Assembly (NCBI GenBank): GCA_050015895.1
Contig: JBEKAN010000194.1
Span: 1 to 8,360, forward strand
Direction of reading: 5' to 3'
DNA length: 8,360 nt
DNA from: JBEKOF01 sp050015895
Lineage (GTDB): Bacteria > Verrucomicrobiota > Verrucomicrobiia > Limisphaerales > Palsa-1400
The position numbers and the translations under genes are program-made. The notes under the pieces were generated by a model. The model was given only the letters and a program-made list of their open reading frames with translations, had not been told where the DNA came from and searched no databases. Of the stretch, positions 1-5,657 are shown piece by piece. The stretch's first letter is position 1. Each line of letters begins with the position of its first letter.

Positions 1-192
1 CAGCAGATGGAACAACAGCTTGGCACCAGCCTGCCGAAGCCTGGGCGCTGAACCCAGCAAAGCCGGAAGCGGCTCCATCCAAAATTCAATGCCAGCAAAT
101 AGTTTGACCGTGAAATCCGGCGAGAACAATTGCCCCTTCCGCATCTTCCCACGCTTTTCAGGAGCGCCATTGGCCATCCCGTAACCAGACAT
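1..192 (-). CDS. Unrecognised reading frame, truncated by the left edge
   Basis: Reading the minus strand from an ATG at 192, the frame stays open for 64 codons to the window edge. It begins MSGYGMANGAPEKRGK and later reads FSPDFTVKLFAGIEFWMEPL. I do not recognise the family. The first 20 residues are basic and Gly/Lys-rich, with no signal peptide or clear membrane segment. A weak GGTGAGG lies about 12 bases before the ATG, too far for a good ribosome binding site. The frame starts 40 bases after the upstream methyltransferase gene stops, on the same strand. Its third codon positions are less GC-rich than those of the neighbouring genes. It could be the start of a hypothetical gene or simply open intergenic DNA. 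Confidence 0.35.
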   Translation of the reverse strand, partial: MSGYGMANGAPEKRGKMRKGQLFSPDFTVKLFAGIEFWMEPLPALLGSAPRLRQAGAKLLFHLL

Positions 193-232
193 GGCGGGAG
201 TAAACCTCACCGTCTGCTCGTCTGGCAAGCGC

Positions 233-1495
233 CTATGTGAGCCTCAAATAAACGCACTTCAGATACTCGCCCTCCGGATACGTCGCCGCGTGGTCCGCCG
301 CGTGGCCGGTCAGGCGCATTTCCTCGAACGCGCGCCCCGTCTTCCCCGCCGTCTCCCGCGCCAGTTGGAAAAAATCCTCCGCCGGCACGTGCGCCGAGCA
401 GGACGCGGCCACCAGAATTCCATTCCGGTTCAGCCGCTCCATCGCCCCCTTCATCAGGCCCGCGTAAGCCCGCATCGCCTCCGCCCGCTCCGTTTCCCGC
501 TTGGCCAGCGAAGGCGGGTCCAGCACGATCAAATCAAACCGCCGCGCCGTCGCCTCCCGCAGCCAGGCGAAGGCGTCCGCCTGGATCGCCTCGCGCGGGC
601 ACCGCGCCACGGAGGGGACATCCCCGTTCAACGCAAAATTCCGCTCCATCCCCGCCAGCGCGGGCCGGCTGATGTCCACGCTGCAAACCGACGCCGCCCC
701 GCCCCGCGCCGCGTAAAGCGAAAATCCTCCCGAGTAGCTGAACAAATTCAACACCCCGCGCCCGTCCGCCAGCCCCTCCACATTCCGGCGGTTCTCCCGT
801 TGGTCCAGAAAGAACCCCGTCTTCTGCCCGCGCAGCACATCCGCCTCAAACCGCAGCCCGCTCTCCCGAAAAACCACCGGGCCGTCCAACGCCCCGCCGC
901 GGAGCACTTCCCCGTCTCCGCGGTCGAACTGCTCCCGGGCCGCCTCGGCGATGTTCCGGCTCAACCGCAACACAACTCGATCTCCCTTGCCGGCCAGCAA
1001 CTCCACCACCTCGGCCAGGCGCGGCAGCCACGCCGCCGTGTAAAGTTTCAGAACCAGCGTCGTGTCGTACCGGTCCAGCACCAGTCCCGGCCAGCCGTCA
1101 TTCTCGCCGTTGACGCAGCGATAGCCGGTCGTGCTCTCGTCGAACAAACCGGCGCGGCGCGCCAGCGCCTCTTCCAAGTGGCGCCGCCACCAGGCCGCGT
1201 CAATCGGTTGCGGTTTCCCCCTGTGCAGCACACGGACGCGGATGGGAGAATCGGAATCAAACAGCCCGGCCGCCAGAAATTGGTTCTTGCGGTCGAAGAT
1301 CACCGCCAGCTCGCCGGTTTTCCCCGGGCGGTTCTGTTTGCGCACACTCTCCGCGAACACCCACGGATGGCCTCCGCGCACCCGCGTTTCCGCCACCGCG
1401 CCGATCCGCAGCCGCAGCGCCGGAGTTTTGGTTTCCTCACTCACCTCGGAAATTGGGGTCGCTGTTTTCGTCCAACCTGGTCCGCGTTTCTCCAT
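233..1495 (-). CDS. rlmI: RlmI-family 23S rRNA (cytosine-C5) methyltransferase
   Basis: This 420-residue protein is a class I SAM-dependent rRNA methyltransferase of the RlmI type, which methylates a cytosine of 23S rRNA in the cytoplasm. An N-terminal PUA-like RNA-binding region covers about residues 26-100 and includes GGHPWVFAES. A linking domain follows, with GYRCVNGENDGWPGLVLD at 124-141. The signature TGFFLDQRENRR lies at 226-237. SAM motif I is LNLFSYSGGFSLYAA (249-263), with the acidic Asp274 in SVDIS. Motif IV is FDLIVLDPPSLAK (320-332), and the probable catalytic cysteine is Cys366 in AASCSAHV. RlmI of E. coli is about 396 residues; the extra length is a 25-residue polar N-terminal tail. 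The ATG at 1495 is supported by GAGG seven bases upstream. That site lies inside a heptanucleotide repeat array that extends over the start codon. The substrate base is inferred from family membership; RlmK-like or other specificities remain possible. Confidence 0.92.
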   Translation of the reverse strand: MEKRGPGWTKTATPISEVSEETKTPALRLRIGAVAETRVRGGHPWVFAESVRKQNRPGKTGELAVIFDRKNQFLAAGLFDSDSPIRVRVLHRGKPQPIDAAWWRRHLEEALARRAGLFDESTTGYRCVNGENDGWPGLVLDRYDTTLVLKLYTAAWLPRLAEVVELLAGKGDRVVLRLSRNIAEAAREQFDRGDGEVLRGGALDGPVVFRESGLRFEADVLRGQKTGFFLDQRENRRNVEGLADGRGVLNLFSYSGGFSLYAARGGAASVCSVDISRPALAGMERNFALNGDVPSVARCPREAIQADAFAWLREATARRFDLIVLDPPSLAKRETERAEAMRAYAGLMKGAMERLNRNGILVAASCSAHVPAEDFFQLARETAGKTGRAFEEMRLTGHAADHAATYPEGEYLKCVYLRLT

Positions 1496-1574
1496 TCCGC
1501 ATCCTCAATTCTCAATTCTCAATTCCCAATTCCTAATTTTCCATTCCCTATTCCCTATTCTTCATTCCACATTC
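1491..1574 (-). repeat. Period-7 tandem repeat array (12 heptads)
   Basis: On the minus strand, the whole spacer between the cysA stop and the rlmI start splits into 12 consecutive 7-base units in a single phase. Most fit GAATNNN. GAATTGA occurs three times in a row, GAATAGG twice in a row, and GAATGGA, GAATTGG, GAATGAA and GAATGTG also occur. Two units are degenerate (AAATTAG, GGATGCG). The final unit, GAATGGA, contains the rlmI ATG, and the junction of units 10 and 11 makes the GAGG ribosome binding site. The array is purine-rich on the coding strand. It resembles the short tandemly repeated repetitive (STRR) heptamers known from heterocystous cyanobacteria, although nothing else here looks cyanobacterial. 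Confidence 0.88.
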
Positions 1575-2678
1575 TCAAATCCCCTCCCCCATCCCGGTCG
1601 GCAATTCATGGTTGATGGACACCTCCGAAGCCAGCCGTCCGTCCTCGGACCCGAGCACCCGGTAATTGCGGATTTGCAGCGAGACCTTGCGGCCGTCCGC
1701 CAGTCCCAGGCGCGAATACTCCTCCTTGCTGATGCGCGAGCGCAGCACCAGCCCGCTGGGCAACACCAGTTCCAGCCGCAGCATCACCCCCAGAAAATAC
1801 GTCCGCCGCAGCGTGGCCGGATAACGGCACGCCTTCGCATCCGCCGAAATCTGCACCGCGTAGGGTCGGAACCCGATGCGCAGCTTCTGGCCGTCGCCGA
1901 CCCCGTGCGCCGGAAACTCCAGCTCCTGGCAGCGCGCCACCCCGCCCCGCACCTCCAGCTCCAGCACATTCATCACCCCCACAAACTTCGCCACAAACTC
2001 GTTCTGCGGCTGCTCATACACCTCCCGCGGCGTCCCGATTTGTTCCAGCCGCCCGTTCGAGAAAATCACGATCCGGTCCGCCACCTCCATCGCCTCCTCC
2101 TGGTCGTGCGTCACGAAAATCGTCGTCAGTTTCAGGTCCTGATGCAGCCGCACCAGCCATTGCCGCAGCTCCTGCCGGATTTGCGCGTCCACCGCCGCGA
2201 ACGGCTCGTCCAGCAATAGCACATCCGGCTTGCCCGCCAGCGCGCGCGCGATGGCCACCCGCTGCCTCTGCCCGCCGGAGAGCTGGTGCGGATAGCGCCC
2301 CTCCAGCCCCTGCAACTCCAGCAGCGCCACCAGTTCGCCGACCCGCTCCCGGATGCGCCTCTTGTCCCATTTCTTGATCTTCAGCCCAAACGCCATGTTC
2401 TTGAACACCGTCATGTTCTTGAACAACGCGTAGTTCTGGAATACAAAACCGATGTTCCGCCGTTGCGCCGGCACTCCGCTCACCTCCGCGCCCCGGATGA
2501 ATATCCCTCCCTCCTCCGGCGTCTCCAATCCCGCGATGATTCGCAGCGCCGTCGTCTTGCCCCCGCCGCTGGGGCCCAGCAGCGCCACCAACTCCCCGTC
2601 GCCCACGGAGAAGCTGATGTCATCCAGCGCGCGGACCCCGCCGAAATGCTTGCTGATATGTTTTAGCTCGATGCTCAA
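1575..2678 (-). CDS. cysA: Sulfate/thiosulfate ABC transporter ATP-binding protein CysA
   Basis: CysA is the ATPase that powers sulfate/thiosulfate import through CysT-CysW at the inner face of the membrane. Numbered from the TTG at 2678 (367 residues; E. coli CysA is 365), the domains are as follows. Walker A is GPSGGGKTT (35-43), the Q-loop is FVFQNYALF with Gln81, the signature is LSGGQRQRVAIARAL (133-147), Walker B is VLLLDEPFAAVD (153-164), and the H-loop is TIFVTHDQEEAM with His191. After about residue 230 comes the C-terminal TOBE-like regulatory domain of CysA/PotA-type ATPases. The start is uncertain. An ATG at 2756 keeps the frame open but overlaps cysW by 34 bases and adds 26 residues with no counterpart in the family. 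The TTG gives LSIELKHISKHFG, which lines up with the usual MSIE start. No good Shine-Dalgarno precedes any candidate, and a GTG at 2702 is also possible. Confidence 0.93.
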   Translation of the reverse strand: MSIELKHISKHFGGVRALDDISFSVGDGELVALLGPSGGGKTTALRIIAGLETPEEGGIFIRGAEVSGVPAQRRNIGFVFQNYALFKNMTVFKNMAFGLKIKKWDKRRIRERVGELVALLELQGLEGRYPHQLSGGQRQRVAIARALAGKPDVLLLDEPFAAVDAQIRQELRQWLVRLHQDLKLTTIFVTHDQEEAMEVADRIVIFSNGRLEQIGTPREVYEQPQNEFVAKFVGVMNVLELEVRGGVARCQELEFPAHGVGDGQKLRIGFRPYAVQISADAKACRYPATLRRTYFLGVMLRLELVLPSGLVLRSRISKEEYSRLGLADGRKVSLQIRNYRVLGSEDGRLASEVSINHELPTGMGEGI

Positions 2679-2722
2679 CGGACGCGCCAAGCTTCGCGGC
2701 ACACGGCCAAAATGTCGAGTCC

Positions 2723-3592
2723 CTAAATCGGCCCCTCTTCCCTCTGGCTCTTCCATTCCAGCAGCGTCTTCAGCCCCAGCGTCACCAGCGCCAGCAGCGC
2801 CAGCAATGTCGCCACCGCGAACGGCGCCGCCGGATCAAACGAATTGAGCAGCTTCATCACCCGCAGCGGCATCGTGTCCGTCAGCCCCGCGATCCGCCCC
2901 GACACCACGTACACCGCCCCAAACTCCCCCATCGCACGCGCGTTGCACAGGATCACCCCGTAGAGCAGCCCCAGTTTCACCGACGGCAGCGAGACGTGCC
3001 AGAACGTCTGCCAGCCGCTGGCCCCCAGCGTCAGCGCCGCCTCCTCCTGCTCCCTGCCCTGGTCCTGCATGATCGGGATCAACTCCCGCGCCACAAAGGG
3101 AAACGTCACAAATATCGTCGCCAGCACGATTCCGGGGACGGCGAAAATGATCTTCACATCGTGCGCCACAAGCCACGGCCCCATCAGCCCGTGGACCCCG
3201 CACAGCAGCACAAACATCAGGCCCGCCACCACCGGCGAGACCGAAAACGGCAGGTCTATGAACGTCAGCAGCACCGCCTTGCCCCGAAACTCAAATTTGG
3301 CGATGGCCCACGCCGCCGCCACCCCGAACACCACGTTCAGCGGCACGCTGATCGCCGCCACCAGCAGCGTCAGTCGAATCGCCGACAACGTGTCCTTCTC
3401 CTGCAGCGCCCGCCAGTACGCCCCCAGGCCGCTTGAAAACGCCTGCGCGAAAACATTCACCAGCGGCAGCAGGATGAACACCGCCGCGAACAGCACGGCC
3501 ACCCCGATCAACAGCCACCGGATCCACCGCGGTTCCTGCGTGGACGACGGCGCCGGCCGCCGCGGCGCGATGGGGGCGGGGGGCAAATTCAT
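2723..3592 (-). CDS. cysW: Sulfate ABC transporter permease CysW
   Basis: CysW is the second membrane-spanning permease of the sulfate/thiosulfate importer. Several hydrophobic segments are visible, starting with WLLIGVAVLFAAVFILLPLV. Counting from the ATG at 3616, the cytoplasmic EAA loop that docks on the ATPase is at about 191-210 (EEAALTLGASGWQTFWHVSL). It is followed by RAMGEFGAVYVVSG (227-240), typical of CysW. I place the start at the ATG at 3592. It overlaps the cysT stop as ATGA, a standard arrangement for translational coupling, and gives 289 residues, close to 291 in E. coli. An upstream ATG at 3616 would add eight residues (MVVQISTA), but its AAGG directly abuts the codon. The N-terminal 20 residues are Pro/Arg-rich, cytoplasmic and variable. 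cysA follows immediately. Confidence 0.94.
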   Translation of the reverse strand: MNLPPAPIAPRRPAPSSTQEPRWIRWLLIGVAVLFAAVFILLPLVNVFAQAFSSGLGAYWRALQEKDTLSAIRLTLLVAAISVPLNVVFGVAAAWAIAKFEFRGKAVLLTFIDLPFSVSPVVAGLMFVLLCGVHGLMGPWLVAHDVKIIFAVPGIVLATIFVTFPFVARELIPIMQDQGREQEEAALTLGASGWQTFWHVSLPSVKLGLLYGVILCNARAMGEFGAVYVVSGRIAGLTDTMPLRVMKLLNSFDPAAPFAVATLLALLALVTLGLKTLLEWKSQREEGPI

Positions 3593-4428
3593 GGCCGTTG
3601 AAATTTGGACGACCATCCTTGCAGCCAGTTCAGCGTGAACAACAGGACGAACGAAAACACCATCAGCACCAGTGCCACCCCGATCGCCCCCGCGTAATCC
3701 CCGTTCTCCAGCCGCGCCACCACCAGCATCGGCGCGATTTCCGTCCCCGGCACATTTCCCGAAATGAACACAATCGAGCCGTACTCGCCCAGACCCCGCG
3801 CGAACGCCAGCCCAAAACCCGTCAGCACCGCCGGCAGCAGCGTCGGCGCGATCACGCTCGCGAACGTCCGCAGCCGCCCCGCCCCCAGCATGGCCGCCGC
3901 CTCCTCCACCCCCTTGTCCAGATTTTCCAGCAGCGGTTGCACCGTCCGCACCGAAAACGGCATTCCCACAAACGTCAACGCCAGCACCACCCCCAGGCGC
4001 GAATACGCCCCCTGGATTCCCATCGGAACCAGATACCGGCCCAGCCAGCCGTGCGCCGAGAACAAACTGGCCAGCGTCAGCCCCGCCACCGCCGTCGGCA
4101 GCGCGAACGGAAAATCAATCAAGCCGTCCAACAACCGCCGGCCCGGAAAACGGTACCGCACCAGCACCCAGGCCAGCAGACTCCCGAACCCCGCGTTGAG
4201 CAGCGCCGCCGCCAGCGACGCCCCCAGGCTCAATTCGTACGCCGCCCGCGCCCGCGGGTTGCTCGCCAGATGCCACAACTCGCTCCACGACAAATGCAGC
4301 GCCTTGAGCGCCAGCGCCGCGATGGGGATCAGCACAATCACGCTCAAGTACAGCACCGTGAAACCCAGCGTCAGGCCCAGGCCCGGCAGCGGATTGGACG
4401 CCCTTGCTTTGTGTCCGAATTTCAACAT
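3589..4428 (-). CDS. cysT: Sulfate ABC transporter permease CysT (CysU)
   Basis: This is the first permease of the sulfate/thiosulfate importer, 279 residues (E. coli 277). The first membrane helix is at about 18-41 (LTLGFTVLYLSVIVLIPIAALALK). FPFALPTAVAGLTLASLFS (106-124) is the conserved periplasm-side/helix segment of CysT. The EAA loop is at about 175-199 (EEAAAMLGAGRLRTFASVIA then PTLL). RGLGEYGSIVFISGN (211-225) is diagnostic for the CysT/CysW/ModB group. The ATG at 4428 has only GAGG two bases upstream, too close to be ideal. A seven-codon ORF with a strong ribosome binding site ends four bases before it, so coupled translation is likely. The usual sulfate-binding protein gene is not upstream within this window; toxin-antitoxin remnants are there instead. 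A molybdate or tungstate specificity is less likely given the paired CysT, CysW and CysA. Confidence 0.94.
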   Translation of the reverse strand: MLKFGHKARASNPLPGLGLTLGFTVLYLSVIVLIPIAALALKALHLSWSELWHLASNPRARAAYELSLGASLAAALLNAGFGSLLAWVLVRYRFPGRRLLDGLIDFPFALPTAVAGLTLASLFSAHGWLGRYLVPMGIQGAYSRLGVVLALTFVGMPFSVRTVQPLLENLDKGVEEAAAMLGAGRLRTFASVIAPTLLPAVLTGFGLAFARGLGEYGSIVFISGNVPGTEIAPMLVVARLENGDYAGAIGVALVLMVFSFVLLFTLNWLQGWSSKFQRP

Positions 4429-4432
4429 TGCC

Positions 4433-4456
4433 TCAGACTTCTATCTTGTCGGCCAT
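4433..4456 (-). other. Seven-codon leader-like ORF before cysT
   Basis: On the minus strand, GGGAGAGG followed by AATT precedes an ATG at 4456. The ATG opens the short frame MADKIEV and stops with TGA at 4433. The cysT ATG lies four bases further on. This is the best ribosome binding site in the cysT upstream region, so ribosomes could load here and re-initiate on cysT. The frame has no cysteine residues, so it does not look like a cysteine-sensing leader peptide. An alternative is that it is the 5' end of a lost antitoxin gene, because it begins inside the last codons of the toxin remnant in the way paired genes often overlap. Confidence 0.4.
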
Positions 4457-4515
4457 AATTCCTCTCCCTCTTTTGCTTTGTCGGTCAGATAACACGTGAC
4501 CACAAACGCGTCATT
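4441..4515 (-). pseudogene. C-terminal relic of a probable RelE-like toxin
   Basis: The minus-strand frame ending with TAG at 4441 reads NDAFVVTCYLTDKAKEGEELW and then PTR. The segment VVTCYLTDKAKEGEELW resembles the C-terminal strand and tail of small phage/RelE-superfamily toxins, which typically end in forms such as VVTAYLTDKIKKGE. No recognisable N-terminal domain precedes it. Upstream of about 4515 the frame runs out of phase through the tail of the antitoxin-like gene, so the join to that gene probably marks a deletion. The motif match is from memory, and the piece is too short to prove descent. Confidence 0.35.
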
Positions 4516-4777
4516 CTCCCTGCAACCGCTGATAACCTTCCGGCAGGCGGTCGTAATCCGGTGGCTCGACATCAGGCGCTTCCTGGAGCGCGGCCAGAAA
4601 CTTCTCCCGGCTGGCGCGTTTGGCGCGCAGGGCAATATAGCTCTCGTTGCTCCATACCCCCACGGCCTGGGTCACGGCCAGGCTGATGATCTGCTCGAGC
4701 GGAATCTGCTCGCGAGTCGCCAGTTCCTGCGCCTGCTTGAGCACCGGCTCTGGAATTTGCGCTTCAATGGTCTTCAT
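4511..4777 (-). CDS. Antitoxin-like small protein, partner of a PIN-family toxin
   Basis: This 88-residue soluble protein begins MKTIEAQIPEPVLKQAQELA. An initial beta strand followed by two helices (residues about 2-40, including REQIPLEQIISLAVTQAVG) fits a ribbon-helix-helix type DNA-binding antitoxin. The second half (VWSNESYIALRAKRASREKF, then LAALQEAPDVEPPD) matches the charged tail of antitoxins that pair with PIN toxins. That tail would wrap and neutralise the toxin. The ATG at 4777 comes one base after the stop of a PIN-toxin fragment, so the two genes were once translationally coupled. The toxin is now truncated, which would leave this gene as an orphan antitoxin. No independent ribosome binding site is clear. 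It is on the same strand as cysT, which starts 82 bases downstream. Confidence 0.72.
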   Translation of the reverse strand: MKTIEAQIPEPVLKQAQELATREQIPLEQIISLAVTQAVGVWSNESYIALRAKRASREKFLAALQEAPDVEPPDYDRLPEGYQRLQGE

Positions 4778-4778
4778 T

Positions 4779-4925
4779 TCATTTATTCTCTCGCAGTTTC
4801 AACAGCATTTGCGCCGGAGTGATGGCTTCCAAGCCAATGCGCTCCGCTCCCGCGAAGTTCCGCAAATTATGCGTCACAATATAACGCGCATTGGCCGCGA
4901 CGGCGAGTTCCAATATGAAATCATC
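4779..4925 (-). pseudogene. Truncated PIN-domain toxin (C-terminal 48 codons)
   Basis: The minus-strand frame reads DDFILELAVAANARYIVTHN, then LRNFAGAERIGLEAITPAQM and LLKLRENK before TGA. This is the C-terminal third of a VapC-like PIN-domain RNase of the putative toxin-antitoxin PIN family. It includes an acidic DD pair thought to contribute to the metal site, and the characteristic YIVTxNLRxF and ITPAQML motifs. Directly upstream of the first Asp codon the frame meets an in-frame TAG (4926-4928), and no PIN N-terminus (a LDTNV-type motif) is found further up. The gene has therefore lost about two thirds of its length and cannot make an active nuclease. The break lies next to the left end of a repeat bounded by inverted repeats, which may have caused it. 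Confidence 0.78.
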
Positions 4926-4932
4926 CTATTGT

Positions 4933-5107
4933 GGGGCGCATCTTGCAACCACCACCACGCGATTTGCCAATTCCCTCGCCTCGCGAAGGGAGGACGGTAG
5001 GGCGAGACTCGGTCGAGCCGTGACTCTTCCCTCGCCCCGCCCAGCGGGGAGAGGGCCAGGGAGAGGGGTTCGTTCCCTCCACTGGTGGCAGTGCCAAGAT
5101 GCGCCCC
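4933..5107. repeat. MITE-like segment with 13-bp inverted ends
   Basis: GGGGCGCATCTTG at 4933-4945 recurs in exact inverse complement (CAAGATGCGCCCC) at 5095-5107. Inside the ends, ACCACCACC on the left is complementary to GGTGG near 5085 on the right. The roughly 175-bp interior has no credible ORF and contains a GC-rich hairpin. The left end lies within eight bases of the point where the PIN-toxin frame is cut. I see no obvious target-site duplication or transposase. It may be a non-autonomous mobile element or a large imperfect inverted repeat. Confidence 0.5.
5029..5055. repeat. GC-rich hairpin of a common dispersed repeat type
   Basis: CCCTCGCCCCGC (5029-5040) pairs with GCGGGGAGAGGG (5044-5055) around a CCA loop, with a single mismatch in 12 pairs. 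The surrounding run of GAGAGGGCCAGGGAGAGGGG matches the general form of a GC-rich interspersed repeat seen between genes in many bacteria. That repeat gives spurious proteins rich in PSPWPSPRWAGRG-like stretches. No T-run follows, so it is not a typical terminator. Confidence 0.6.
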
Positions 5108-5278
5108 CTACTGTGCTCACTCTGCGCCGTCCACACGTCCAAACCCCACTTGAAGCGGCTGCGCCCCGGCCTTCTTCTCCCTGCCGACATCCGGCCCCGC
5201 TGCGTTTGATCTTGGACGGCATGAGTCGGAGCGTATCAAACCAGCCCTCATGTCCGCAAGGAGCGCATCCTGGTTTTT
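5108..5278. other. Intergenic stretch with no gene found
   Basis: Short frames are open here on both strands, but their translations are low-complexity and Arg/Pro/Gly-rich and lack ribosome binding sites. I see no RNA gene or further large repeat. The final part (GGAGCG words near 5228 and 5260) leads directly into the four-hairpin element and may belong to the same repeat family. Confidence 0.5.
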
Positions 5279-5383
5279 GTAGCGCAGACTTCCCAAGTCT
5301 GCTGTGTCGCGGGTTTCCCAACCCGCCTGCGGGACGCCGATTCGGAAATCGGCGGCACAGCAGGTTTTGAAAACCTGCGCTAC
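5279..5383. repeat. 105-bp element of four consecutive hairpins
   Basis: The element is bounded by GTAGCGCA (5279-5286) and its exact inverse complement TGCGCTAC (5376-5383). Between them are four separate palindromes. GCAGACTT/AAGTCTGC has a 3-base loop (5284-5302). GCGGGTT/AACCCGC has a 4-base loop (5309-5326). GCCGATT/AATCGGC has a 4-base loop (5336-5353). GCAGGTTTT/AAAACCTGC has a 1-base loop (5360-5378). Each stem is perfect and each has a different sequence. The style matches interspersed palindromic repeats that I recall from verrucomicrobial genomes. It has no ORF of its own, and its function is unknown. Confidence 0.85.
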
Positions 5384-5610
5384 CATCGGCGTCCCCCTGC
5401 CTCTACGCGTTATTGCCAAAAAATGAGATGCGCGCGTCCGCAAGCGCGCGCCGACCGGGGGAGTGCCTTTTTCCGCCTGGCCCCGGCCCCCGAACACGTC
5501 CTGGATCGTGCCAGTGAAAATCCGGGGAAGGACTCGAACAAAGTCTTGCAAATCTGTGGAGCCGGAAGAAAATCACCAAAAAAGGCCCGCGCTGGTTGTG
5601 GGCACGATTC
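5384..5610. other. katG upstream region, no gene found
   Basis: This stretch has no convincing coding frame. A hairpin with a 7-bp stem, GCGCGCG/CGCGCGC, lies at 5430-5451 around an 8-base loop. From about 5460 to 5600 there is a C-rich and then A-rich sequence with an open but compositionally odd frame on both strands. It may be another dispersed repeat. No OxyR-, Fur- or PerR-like operator could be identified by eye, and no strong sigma-70 promoter is evident, so the katG promoter is not located. Confidence 0.45.
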
Positions 5611-5631
5611 CAAATCGCAAATCTCAATTCC
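5611..5631. repeat. Short period-7 repeat in the katG leader
   Basis: Three successive 7-base units occur: CAAATCG, CAAATCT and CAATTCC. Their complements (CGATTTG, AGATTTG, GGAATTG) resemble the heptads of the longer array upstream of rlmI. The run ends 26 bases before the katG ATG and 13 bases before its ribosome binding site. Confidence 0.5.
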
Positions 5632-5644
5632 ATACAACCGACCC

Positions 5645-5650
5645 AAGGAG
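5645..5650 (+). promoter_or_regulatory. Ribosome binding site of katG
   Basis: AAGGAG is followed by a 7-base spacer and ATG. This fixes the katG start at 5658 rather than at an in-frame ATG 195 bases upstream (5463), whose added residues resemble no catalase-peroxidase. Confidence 0.88.
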
Positions 5651-5657
5651 AACACTC

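Noticed and set aside
191..1615. Long plus-strand frame of 474 codons
   Set aside because: It is antisense to rlmI and its translation is Arg/Pro/Gln-rich with no family features. It is open only because the opposite gene is GC-rich.
3598..4492. Two long plus-strand frames across cysT
   Set aside because: Their translations are Arg/Gln/His-rich or Ser/Thr-rich antisense shadows of a clear permease gene.
4429..4510. Riboswitch or cysteine/sulfate leader upstream of cysT
   Set aside because: The space is only about 80 bases and is occupied by remnant coding sequence. No SAM-riboswitch-like helices are seen and the mini-ORF has no cysteine codons.
5279..5383. CRISPR array
   Set aside because: The palindromes differ in sequence from each other and there are no uniform spacers. 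This is a compound hairpin element.
4921..5551. Overlapping frames on both strands in the intergenic region
   Set aside because: They run through hairpins and GC-rich repeats, lack ribosome binding sites, and have Pro/Arg/Gly-rich translations without domains.
5546..5574. Sigma-70 promoter for katG (TTGCAA, 17 bases, AAAATC)
   Set aside because: The -35 box matches 4 of 6 bases and the -10 box only 2 of 6, which is too weak to call.
5463..5657. 65-residue N-terminal extension of katG
   Set aside because: The residues resemble no catalase-peroxidase, the upstream ATG has no ribosome binding site, and a strong AAGGAG precedes the ATG at 5658.
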